The position numbers were made by a program, and so were the translations under genes. Shown piece by piece: positions 18,851 through 29,800 of a stretch of 64,000 nt of DNA. Where the stretch lies: the NCBI RefSeq assembly GCF_029852145.1, contig NC_079974.1, forward strand, positions 9,222,348 through 9,286,347, read 5' to 3'. The DNA comes from Microplitis mediator (taxonomy: Eukaryota; Arthropoda; Insecta; Hymenoptera; Braconidae). Positions within the stretch are counted from its first letter, which is position 1. Every line of letters begins with the position of its first letter. The notes under the pieces are model-generated. The model had not been told where the DNA came from. It searched no databases and saw only the letters and a list, made by a program, of their open reading frames with translations.

Positions 18851-21800
18851 AGGAAATTATTAATGAGAATTTAATTGAAAAAAATTTAATTGTAAGACCC
18901 CACAGCATAGAGAGTACTGTCGGTCAAGTTGTTCTAACCAGTGGTGAACAAATCGGTGAAATAATTTTAGAAAATCAAAATTTAAATTGCATTGGCTCCG
19001 ATATATTCAATAGTAACAAATTTGAGACTGAGGTCGATTTAATCGACCTAAGCGACCCAAATATGGTCGAAAATAATCCTAATCAAGAAGTAGTTGATTT
19101 AATTAGCTTCGAAAATGAGGATGATAATAATAGTGATGATAGAGTAGAGAATAGGTGTGTCGAGGAAGACACTTTCTCGGAATTCTGTAAAATATACGAT
19201 AACGTAAACGGTTTATCGGTCTTTAATAATTTGTCTGTTTTAAATAAAGATTGTCCTATTTTAGATAATTTATTTGTTTTAAATACTGACGAAATTAACC
19301 GATGGGAAGGCTTGAGGGAAGAAGCACAGCCCACGGTTAATTTACATGATTCTAATTTAATCGAAGATATTTATGAAAATTTTAATCGGGATAATTCTTA
19401 TGAAGTTCCTCTAAATCTTTTGGAAAATTTTGAAGTTAGTGATTTTATTGAGTCAATTGGTTCTGATGAATCCGAGGAACCAGGTTCCGTTAATGTTCCT
19501 GGGATGCCATATTTATGTGGATTGGAGCCACTCGAAAATAATGAGGAGACCGAAGAGACGTGGGAGGAAGAATTGGATCCAGGTTTTGAACCTGAAGATC
19601 CCGCGTTAACTGACTCTTCACCGTCTTGTCCTTCATCCCCACGCGCGTCGTATTTACCAGATATATTTAAAGATAAAATATTACCCTCACGTATCGCGAA
19701 TCGCATTGCATCTCGGACCAAATTTTATTCCGGTACTGGTCCAGCACCACCTATAATTACAGCACGAATACCTGTGTCAATTTGGATATTCGGGGTGCAA
19801 GTAAACGGTATAATTGATACGGGAAGTGAAAGGTCCTATATCAATCGGCGAGTTTATGACCAAATACGTGAGCTAAGCTCTGGTCAATTACAATCAGACG
19901 ATACGAACCGTCGGGGAGTTCTTCTCGCGAACCACACCGAATGCAAAACTATCGGTGGGGCTCCTTTCATTATTCAAATCAGTACAATAGCCGGAGAACA
20001 ATATCTGAGTGTCCTCGAGGACCTGAGCTATTCAGTAGTCCTGGGTATGGACTTCGCTCTTCAATTTGGCTTATTAATCGATTGTGCAAATAAAACTTGG
20101 AAGTTTAAAGGCACTGATGAAAGTCATCCTTTTCAATTAATTAATTGTAATGATAATAAAACCCGTTGTCAATCACTAACTTCTGATCAACAAAAAGATT
20201 TTGATGAATTTTTAAAATCGGAAATGTCAAAATTCGCGGAGTTACCGAACCAAGGTCTAACTGACCTCGTGCAGCATACGATTACTTTACAGCCGGGAAT
20301 AAAACCCATACAAATCCGTCCGTATCGGCGTAGTCCTGTTATATCGGCGGAATTAAATAAACAAATAGACGAGCTGCTCGAGAAGGGTTATATAAGGCCC
20401 AGTAACAGTTTCTGGTCGTGTTCTCCGGTCATGGTGACCAAAGCCTCCGGTGATTGGCGTTTCTGCGTCGATTATCGACCAATCAACAAATATACTATTT
20501 TACCTGCTCACCCTCTTCCAAATATGCTACGTATTTTAAGTGCTTTACATGATGCAAAATATATAACTACGATGGACCTCAAGGAGGCGTTCCATCAAGT
20601 TTTAATGGCACCGGAGTCCATTCCTTACACTGCCTTCTCCGTAGAGGGTAGGGGGCAATTTGAATGGGTCCGTATGCCTTATGGGCTCGCGGGTGCACCA
20701 TCAACTTTTCAAAAAGCGATGGATAAGCTCCGTGAACGTTTTGTAGCTAGAGTACATGAAAGAAATCTACCGAGGTCTTGGATAGACAAAGTTTTCGCGT
20801 ACCTGGACGATTAGGTAATAATAAGCGAGACCTATAGCGAACATAAAGCTATTTTAACTCTAGTTTTTGAAATATTTCGCGAGGCTGGATTATTAATAAA
20901 TCCAAGTAAATGTAAATTTGCGAGATCTGAGGTGAAATTTCTTGGTTTTATAGTAGATAGAGAGGGTCTACGACCTGACCCTGAAAAAATAGCGCCTATC
21001 GCGAATTTCCCGCGTCCAACGACTAGAAAACAGGTACGCAGTTTTTGCGGATTAGTAAACTGGTACCATAGGCATTTACAAAACGTCGCGAAGGTCCAAG
21101 GACCTCTAAATAAATTATGTAGCGTGAATACTGAGTGGAAGTGGGGAGATGAGGAAGAAAAGGCTTTCCAAGATCTTAAACAAGCTCTTGTTAACGCGAA
21201 ACCGTTGGCTGTACCTCAGCCAAATCTTCCGTATTATTTATACACCGATGCGAGTGATACGGGTCTAGGCGCGTTCTTGGTTCAAAAAGAACCAGATACC
21301 GGGAAAGAGTTTCTTATAATATGTTTAAGTAGACCGTTGCGAGGTGCCGAAACACGCTATACTACAACCGAGAAAGAGTGTTTGGCGGTTGTATGGGCCG
21401 TAAGAAAATTAAGATGTTATTTGGAAGGATTTCCATTTGTCGTAGTTACTGACCACGCTTCGTTAAAATGGCTCCATACACTAAAAAACCCGAACGGTAG
21501 GCTTGCCCGTTGGGCAATGGAACTTTTGGCCCACCAGATCACGATTGAACACCGTCGTGGGACCGAGAACGAAGGCCCGGATGCCTTATCGCGCTTATAC
21601 GAGGACCAGGAGCCTGTGGAATGGTCCGAAGTCCTCGATGAAATTAAAAATAAAGGTGTAGATTTTGTACATATTCAAGTTCGCTCGTGGTACGACGTAA
21701 AGAAAGCAAATGTTAGAAAATACCCGGAAAATTTTGTTGATTGGCGAATAAATAATGAGGATAAACTAGAATATTATAAACCCGATTATCTAAAAGAATG

Positions 21801-22927
21801 TATAGATGATCAAGACGCGTGGAAATTGGTTTTAACTGAAAACGAGATTCCCGATATTTTGAAAGCAAACCATGATGTGCCAGACGCGGGACATTTGGGT
21901 CGCGATAAAATGTACCATCGGATACGTACACGTTATTATTGGCCTGGTATGTATCGCGATGTCGGCGAGTATGTAGATAATTGTGAGACGTGTAAAAAGG
22001 TCAAATATAAACAGACCTCGTCTCAAGCGCCGATGCGCACGCGACAACCAATTGAACCCTGGGCCATTGTTGCAGCTGATGTGACTGGCCCATTTCCGCG
22101 ATCTAAAACCGGCTATCAATACGTGTTAATTGTACAAGACCTATATACGCGATTTATTGAGGTCTTTAGGCTTCGTAAGCAGACTGGATTAAATGTCAAG
22201 AAAAGTTTTCGTCGCGTTTTCTCACGTTGGGGATATCCACTATTTTTAATCACGGATAATGGAAAAGAATTTATTAATCATGAAATTAAAGATTATTTAA
22301 AAGAAACGGGAATAAAATCTGTACCTACAGCGATCGCGCATCCGCAAAGTAACCCGGTTGAGAGAATTAACCGTACTCTGAAACCAATGATACGGGCATT
22401 TATTTCGAAAGATCAGACGTCGTGGGATGAGCACTTAGGTGAATTTCAGCTCGCCTATAATAGTAGTTATCATGCTTCATTACATATGTCACCATATTAT
22501 TTGGTTCATGGTAAAGAACCACGGCTGTCGGGTAAAATAACTGAACTAGAAATAGATGACTTAGATACAGATGATAATTCATGGCGCGATCGAGTAAATC
22601 GTCTTGATCAGTTACGACACAAAATTGAGGCTATAATGAAAGTAGAGAGTGAGAAACAAGCCGTATATCATGATAAGGGACTTAAAGAGCCACCTAAATT
22701 ACAAGTGGGTGATTTGGTATATTACCCAAACAGAAAATTAAGTAAGAAAATTGATAAATATTCGTCTAGTTTGGCTAACAAATTCTTGGGGCCAGCCATT
22801 GTCAATAAAATCATCAGCCCCTTAGTTGTCGAGTTGAAATCAGACACTGGGAAAATTTTGGGCAATCATTATGTACCTGATTTAAAATTGCCCAGGCGCA
22901 GTCAGAGGCTGATGAAAACTGTTTAAT

Positions 22928-23196
22928 TTGTTTCAGAGAGAAGAACGAGAGCGAAGAGTTCGTGAGCGGATGGCTCGCGAACCTGGGAGGTTTCGGGATG
23001 AAACCCACTGTCGCACGGTGATGCGACGGGAACGCAACGACGCTTTCCAAGCGGAGGCTGTTCGGCGAGGATTGGCGTTACCACGACCACGCCGTCCGTG
23101 TGTTGCCCCGGCATTATCACCACCGGTACCCTGCCACACCGTGGTCGCTCCGGCTGCACGACCAGATTTTACGGCACGCTGGCAGAAGGGTATAAT
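22928..23196 (+). other. GC- and Arg-rich segment after pol, possible third frame
   Basis: An open frame follows a TTTGTTTCAG acceptor-like site at 22927-22936. It starts with an Arg/Glu-rich stretch (EERERRVRERMAREPGR) and a Pro-rich part. Its composition is GC-rich like element 2 and unlike the AT-rich DNA that begins near 23197. It may be a spliced third ORF or 3' UTR of element 2. The frame runs by chance into the tail of element 1's glycoprotein. Confidence 0.4.
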
Positions 23197-23575
23197 AAAA
23201 TTTTCATTTGACACATTACTTCATGCTTTTCAAATTCGAAAAACTCATGGATGCTCTTTTTATTTGTGTTTTTCATTTTGGGATACCTGTACCAATTACA
23301 TTTTAATAAGAGCACAAGAAAATAACATTAAGAATATTCATAAAAGTATTAATAATAATAATAATACAAATTCAAACAATGATGAAAATGTTGAATTAGT
23401 TATAATTCAACAACCAACCCAAAATCCAGAAATTCAAACAACAATTGAAAATACTGAACCATCAGCACCATCAACAGATGAAAAAATTTATCCAAGTTTA
23501 CCAACAAATGAAGAAGGAAATAATGAAACAAGAACTATTCAAAAAACAACTAGCATGTTCCGTTTATCCTCATAA
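23197..23575 (+). pseudogene. env: glycoprotein C-terminal tail of gypsy element 1 (resumed)
   Basis: Composition switches back to AT-rich. The segment has a hydrophobic stretch (CSFYLCFSFW) like a membrane anchor, an Asn/Gln-rich cytoplasmic tail and the motif KIYPSLPT near the C-terminus. YPSLP motifs are, from memory, typical of gypsy-type envelope tails. It is the downstream piece of the gene broken at 13591, but a large part of the ectodomain is absent, so sequence was deleted as well as interrupted. Confidence 0.6.
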
Positions 23576-23688
23576 AATAATTTTAAACTCAATTCTAAAA
23601 CTACTAACAACTTGTGACTAACAAATTTAAAAAAAAATTTTTAATTATTTTTATTTTATAATTTTAGTGATAATACTTAAAATTAAAA

Positions 23689-24027
23689 GTGTTATTACAG
23701 ATGAAAATTCCTGCCGGAGTACTTAAACAGATGAAAGAAGATGAAGAATTGGATGCATTGTACGGAATTCCACACACCAGAATTCCTGGAAGAAATTTAA
23801 AATTCTACGCAAGTTTGATAACATCATATTGTACCATGCCAAAGGAAACAGTAAAAGAGTTTTATCATAATGATTTTGACAACGCATCTATGTGCGAAAA
23901 TTGTTTAAAAGACTGTCCAATGATTTTTACTAAAAGATTTAAATATTGCAATCAAAACTGGCATCGGTTATATCCGTATAAATATATATACATATCTATT
24001 ATATTAAAATTAATACAAACTATATAA
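23689..24027 (+). CDS. unrecognised 112-residue protein with Cys motif
   Basis: The frame starts at ATG directly after a TTATTACAG acceptor-like site, so it may be an exon rather than a whole gene. It has a charged N-terminus (GVLKQMKEDEELDALYGIP), a central MCENCLKDCP cluster and a Tyr/Ile-rich end encoded by AT-rich DNA that may not be translated. I do not recognise the family. A second small Cys-containing frame on the same strand follows 730 bp downstream. It might be the 3' accessory region of gypsy element 1, an old viral insertion or a lineage-specific host gene. Confidence 0.4.
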   Translation: MLLQMKIPAGVLKQMKEDEELDALYGIPHTRIPGRNLKFYASLITSYCTMPKETVKEFYHNDFDNASMCENCLKDCPMIFTKRFKYCNQNWHRLYPYKYIYISIILKLIQTI

Positions 24028-24753
24028 AAAGGTATATGAATAAACAATAAGAATAAGAAATAGAATACATAATAAAAAAAAAGGGAAGAGAAAACTAAAA
24101 AAAAAATAAATAAGCTGAAAAACAAAAACAAAAAAAAAAATTATATTGATATATACATAAAAAATATATATATTATTATTACCATTAAAAATCTTTTATT
24201 AAATATTATTTTAATGTCTTATGCATGTTAGTTTTTATGTCAATCGGAATGCGTGCAAATCCAATGCATGTCGCGTTATCGCGAAAGGGACTCATATGAC
24301 ACCCCTTCCGCATATAAATTCTTTTTAAAAAAATTTTGAGTAGGGATGTTACTGACTGGTAACAGCCCAAGTTAATTGCAAAAGATACCTCATTAAGCAT
24401 CTAGCAGTCAAAATAAAAACACGTATACTAAAAGTTAACATTCAATAATATATATATTGGTTATAACAATCATACTAAAAAAAAAAATTAATAATAAAAA
24501 TACAAAATAATAATAAATATAACAAAAAATAGTGATAAGCCAATAAATGTATATTTATAAAATAAGAAAAAATAATAAAAAACTTTATACAAATACCCAA
24601 AACGTAAATAATGAATAAATCTATTCATCCAATCAAAAGGTAATAAGAACGATATTTAAATTTTATAATAAAGAAAAAAAAAAAAAGAGATTTTATTATC
24701 GTCTCTAAAGGAATTTTGATTTACATATATTTTGTTATAGAAATTAAGGTAAA
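24028..24753. other. AT-rich intergenic DNA
   Basis: Low-complexity A/T-rich sequence. A TGTTACTGACTGGTAACA dyad near 24345-24362 is similar to TGTTACTACCTGGTAACA near 32352-32369. No gene is seen. Confidence 0.5.
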
Positions 24754-25179
24754 ATGGCAGCAAATAGAAGAAATGGACCAAATTACGTCAAGTTGGAAAA
24801 AATCAACAACATCGATCCCGATGAGGTTCCAATGATTTTCAAGGATATTGAAAGATTTGTGTGTGTCAAAAAAGAAAGAAACGTGAATCGTGTTCTGGTA
24901 AAAAATAAGGGGCAGATTAACGAAGAAAAAATTTGCATCGCGTGTTTTGTGGATTTGGTGATTAACGATGAAGATTTTAACCAATATGAGGGAATCGTTC
25001 AATTCCATAAAATAAGTTTAGACGAAATACTAAATTGTGACCACTGTCAAGAAATATTGTTTGAAGCCCAACCAGCAAAAAATTTTGACCTCTGCAAGCA
25101 ATATTTCTTGTGGAAAGAAGAAGAATTGTTTGCTAATGTATTTTTATATGTTGATGAACCATGGGGTGAAAATAATTAA
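24754..25179 (+). CDS. unrecognised 141-residue protein with two CxxC pairs
   Basis: A fully open frame with balanced amino-acid use that looks like real protein. The start is ATGGCAGCAAATAG after GGTAAA. It has a basic patch (VKKERNVNRVLVKNKG), then ICIAC and NCDHC about 45 residues apart, which could form a small zinc-binding site, and an acidic/aromatic C-terminus (YVDEPWGENN). There is no signal peptide or membrane segment. The surroundings are very AT-rich. No close family comes to mind; the CxxC pairs and strand suggest a possible relation to the frame at 23689. Confidence 0.55.
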   Translation: MAANRRNGPNYVKLEKINNIDPDEVPMIFKDIERFVCVKKERNVNRVLVKNKGQINEEKICIACFVDLVINDEDFNQYEGIVQFHKISLDEILNCDHCQEILFEAQPAKNFDLCKQYFLWKEEELFANVFLYVDEPWGENN

Positions 25180-26877
25180 ATATTTTTTTTTTTAATTGTT
25201 TACTTTTTTATAAAAAAAAAAAAAGAAAGAAGTAAATAAATTAATCACTTGGTAATGTTTATTTTAATATTTTATATACTACTTCATTATAAATATTTTA
25301 ATAATAGAATTTACTATTTTCATTTGTCTTTCTTATATATAAAAAAAATGTAGTGACATTAATATATTTCAATATGTTTTAAAAAAATGTATTAAACTAT
25401 CCAATAAAAAAATATATATACAAAATAAGGAAATAATACACTAAAAAAAAAAAAAAAAAATCAAAAACAATAACAAAAAACTATCTTTATCCAACAAAAA
25501 AAAAAAAAAAAAAAAAAACATCAAAAAAAAAAAAAAAGGAAATAATGTAATTTCAGTTCTGATTATTTAAAAAAAAAAAAAAGAGAGTAAGTACGATAAA
25601 ATCTTTTTTTTTTAATAAAGAAAAATTAAATAAATTAACAAACTAATAAAAATCATATGAAACAAGAAAAGTTATTATAAAACAAAGAGAAAGTAAGTAT
25701 AAAATTAAAACTAAATATATATCTTTCATTATAAAAATAAATTTTTCTTTATTGAAAAATAATAAATAAATGATCAATAATAACAGTTAAGATGATTATA
25801 TAACGTATCTATATTTTAATTTGAATGTCAAAAATTAATATATACATATAATATGTAGAAAAAAGAAAATAATAATGATAATAATAATGATGATGATAAT
25901 ACTAAATAATTAATAAACCAATTAAAAAAGAAAAAACAAAAGTAAGTATGAATATTGAAATTAAAATTCTATGGAAAATTTATGTAAATTAATAAAATAA
26001 TTTTTATGAATAAAATAATAAGAAAATCAAAAAATGATAATAATAATAAATAATAATACAATAAATAAATAAGTAATACTGTCAATAAAAAAAAATTAAA
26101 TTCATTGACTTTTATAAATATTTGTCATATATTAAAATATATGACAAATAACTAACAGTGGGGGTGTGACGTCACGACGTCTTATTCCTGCTGTCAATCA
26201 ATTTATTAAAAATCGTACATGCTATGCCATCTGGCTATGCATAAATTAATTGATTAGCAAACGACTTCCAGCCATTATTACGGCTGATGATATTTTGAAA
26301 ATTTGAATTTAAATTCAAATTATTTTTATGAAATATTGTTGTTAAATAAATATAAATAAATATGAAATATCAACTGATGAAAAATAAATGATTATAAAAT
26401 TTGAATATAAATTCAAATTTATATATTTTATAATTAATAATAAAAATTGAAATTTATTGATAAATGAATAAGTAAAGAAATAATAAAATAATGAAATGAT
26501 AAAAATTTATGAATGTGAAATATGAAATAATGAAAAGAAATAATGATATGAAAATGAAATTATATGAATGAATAAATAATAAAAATAATGAAATAAATAT
26601 GAAATGAAAATTTTGAAATTATTATTATAAAAAAAAAATATGAAATGAATTTTGAAATATCTTTAAGAGATAAAGATATTTATTGTTAAAAGAAAAAGAA
26701 ATAAAATTATTTATTAATGATATGTTTATTAATAAAGAAATGAAATAAGAAATGAATAAGAAATGAAAATTATGAAATGTTATAATAAAATATAATTAAA
26801 TAATAATTATTAATAAACAAGTTATTAATAATTAACAATGAAATTAATTATAAAATGTTTAAATAAATAAAGAATAT
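25180..26877. other. AT-rich, low-complexity intergenic DNA
   Basis: Poly(A) tracts and GAAATAA-type simple sequence. The only structured part is 26120-26300: a perfect 14-bp palindrome (26120-26133 with 26136-26149) and a TGACGTCA site (26167-26174). No coding frame is seen. Confidence 0.6.
26120..26149. other. perfect 14-bp-arm palindrome
   Basis: ATTTGTCATATATT and its exact reverse complement are separated by AA. A CRE-like TGACGTCA follows 18 bp later. Confidence 0.7.
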
Positions 26878-26885
26878 ATTGCAAT
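26878..26885. repeat. hAT target-site duplication, left
   Basis: ATTGCAAT directly before the terminal CAGGGGTGCTGA. The same eight bases follow the right end, and they fit the nTnnnnAn pattern of hAT targets. Confidence 0.9.
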
Positions 26886-29800
26886 CAGGGGTGCTGAACA
26901 AAAGTTTTACTCAAATTCATTTTTATTCATTGAACTAAATAGTTGACTCTATGTTGGCAACGACTTTGAACTGAACTATACTTTAGGCGCCAAACGAACT
27001 ATAGAACCGAATTGAGTATAATGAATAGCTAGAAAACTACCTGGGCTCTGATCCTAAAATCCACAAACTTAAATACTTAACTATATGAGTGAACTGACCA
27101 CAGCTTCGAAGACACCGCTCTATTCATGAATACTATACCTAGCATCTACGCTGTTCACACTATATACAATTCAAAAACTCTTGAGGCCTACTCTTGAATA
27201 AAACCTCACTGATTTAAACTCATGAACAAAACTGTCTGAATAATACTGCCACTCATACCATTGAATCATTCAACTCCATGAAATGTAGTCCCGCTAGATG
27301 GTGCTATTAGTAATATCATATTTTAATATATGTCACCAGAAAAATTCATACAACCGTACATGAGTCGATATAATTAATTCTCAATTTCTTAGAACTCTTT
27401 GAATTTTATAATATTTGACATTATTGATTTGTTTTCAAACTACTTTTTTGACTCTCTTTTCTTTTGGATTTCATAAGAAAATAAAATATAGTACATTCAG
27501 CTTAAAGGAATGCTGAGGTAGAAAAATTTGGAACGTTTTGAAATTTTAATTAATATTAATATTAATAATGAAAAAAAAGTTATCTACAGAAAACCCTGCA
27601 GGGCTATTTTTTATAAACAAATAGTGCATTTCGTAAACGGATATACATATTTTTTTTTTTTGCAAAATACTAGAAAAAAAATAAGGAAAAAAGTTGACAT
27701 TAATTTGGAGGGTGATCATTTTTTTTTTATACAAAAATTAGATGTAAAATGAAATATTTCATAAACTATTGAGAAGTTATCGAGACAAACTAGTATCATT
27801 GTTTTTAAGATTTAATAACGAACAAAATGAATTCTGAACAAAGTCTCTACGACAAATAGTTGCTGTGATAAAAATTATTAAAGCGCGAAAGCCGAAAAAG
27901 CGCGTTCTTTTGTCCACGCCCGGATAAACAAAAAAGTGTAACTCGGCAGCAAATCGATGATTTTACAATTTTTTTTTTTTATTCCCTTAGTAAATAATAT
28001 ATCAACCATAAAGAAAAATTGGTAACTTCCAAAAAAATTTTTTCGAATTTTAAATTTAAAAAAAGTGAAAATCACTTTTTGTTAAATAAAAAATAGAAAA
28101 AATGAAAAATAAATAAAATGAGCTAATAGATAACTTGCTTTGAACCATTACCCAAACAATTACGGGTCAGTACAGTTAAAAAAATTTTTTTTTTCATAAA
28201 AAAACACGACTTGAAAAGTTTTTGAAACGTATCAACAATTAAAAAAAAATTTATATGCTTTTTTTTGATACGACAGAAATTCATCTCGCGAAATTCTGAA
28301 TCGAATGGTATATAGGAATTTTGGTCATTTTTTTGAAATTTTTGTTTTATAATTTTCAGTACAAGAACTTAAAAAAATTTCTTGCCGTGGAACTTAGAAA
28401 AAATTCGACTTCGGATATCTTCGGGAATTGCTAGAAAGAGAAAGTGGTCAAAAGACGTAGTGTCTTTCTCTAAAGGATTAAGTCCGTGCGTATCCCCACG
28501 GACAGATTGTGATCTTTTTTTTTTTTTTTTTTTTCGTCTCCAACGACTGAAATTCTATTTTTCATCAATTCTCATTTCTCATTTTGTTATAAACAATGTC
28601 ATCAAAACTAAAAAAAACAACGTTTCTACAATGTAGGTATCAAAAGATTGTAAATTTTCTGAATCGGAAAAATAACTCATCGTGAAGAGAACTTTTTTAC
28701 AAATTTGTTAACTAATTTATTATAAATAATGACGAAAACTTTTTTAAAAAAAGTCCTCTACACGATAAGTTATTTTTCCGATTCAGAGAATTTGCAATCT
28801 TTTCATACCTATATTGTACGAACGATTTTTTTTAATTTGTTAATTAATTTTTTATGAACAATGATAAACTTTTAAAAAAGAAGTGTGTGTGTCAGCTCCG
28901 ACCACGATCGGAGTTTACTCCTCCAGATCGACTGTCTAAATAGACACAAAAAAGGCTTAAGTACTAGTCTAAGAAAAAGACTAATACCATATCAAATGGT
29001 AAATAAACGAATCAATGAAGATACGTAAATAATGTCTTTTTATTTCATTTTAGACTAGTCGAGAAGTTGATTTCCTGCAAAAAATAGTTACAGGTCTCCT
29101 AAAAATATGCTTGATGGCTCAAACGATCCGGAATGGCGTCTAGAGAAAGACGTTTTTTGGATTTTAGGTGGAAAAATAAAATAACAATTGTTATTAACAA
29201 AAAACCGTTAGAAAAATTAGCCGTCCAGTTTTTTGGCAAAATCTCTAAAAGTATAAGTGATAGCTCAAATATGAAAAAAGTTTCTGAAAGAGCAGAAAAT
29301 TTTAGTAAAAGAGTTCTCGAATTGTAGCTCCAATATTTATAATTTTAATTTAACATTGAAAATCGGCTTTTGCGCGGCAGTTTCGGCATGCACGCGCCGC
29401 CACTCTAGTGAATGTAGTTTTTAAATGATTTTTTTATGCAATTAAATATCAATAAAAAAATTTGAAAACGTTCTGGTGTCATCTAAACACTTCAAAGAAT
29501 ATGATTCCGCGGTAATAAAACTTGTATCATCATTTTTCAAAAAGTTATTCAATTGTTAATCAACATTTTTTTTACGGGTTTGTGTTGTCATAAAAGGCGT
29601 ATAAAACTTTAAATAATTTATCTATAAATTTTTTGTTTCTTGGAGCCCTTTTTGTAAACATGCTCAACGAGATGACGGTATAAAAGCTTATAAAATATTT
29701 TTATTTCATTAATTATTAATTTTTGAAGTAACAAAAAAATTAAAAATTTTAATAATGTATGTTAAATCATTTTTTTTTTTTCAATTTCAAGCTATTACTG

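Larger units (their letters stand above)
18271..22926 (+). pseudogene. pol: Pol of Ty3/gypsy element 2 (protease, RT, RNase H, integrase), one internal TAG
   Basis: Expressed by -1 frameshifting from gag; the functional part begins after 18331. An unusual N-terminal extension of about 490 residues carries a tandem peptide repeat. Aspartic protease: IIDTGSERSYI, Asp at about residue 516. RT: VDYRPINKYT, MDLKEAFHQV, MPYGLAGAPSTF and YLDD at 20803-20814. A TAG follows immediately at 20815-20817, and the same frame then runs open to 22926. RNase H: YTDASDTGLG, TDHASLKW, DALSRL. Integrase: H-H-C-C finger (DNCETCKK), then AADVTGPF, ITDNGKEF and NPVERINRT as the DDE residues. A GPY-like C-terminal segment (KFLGPAIVNKI) follows. 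Apart from the TAG, the catalytic residues are intact. Confidence 0.92.

Noticed and set aside
28382..28636. Reading frame inside the hAT element (also inverted near 30916-31104)
   Set aside because: Present as both arms of the foldback, with a poly(T)-encoded Phe run and no known domain; repeat sequence, not a gene.
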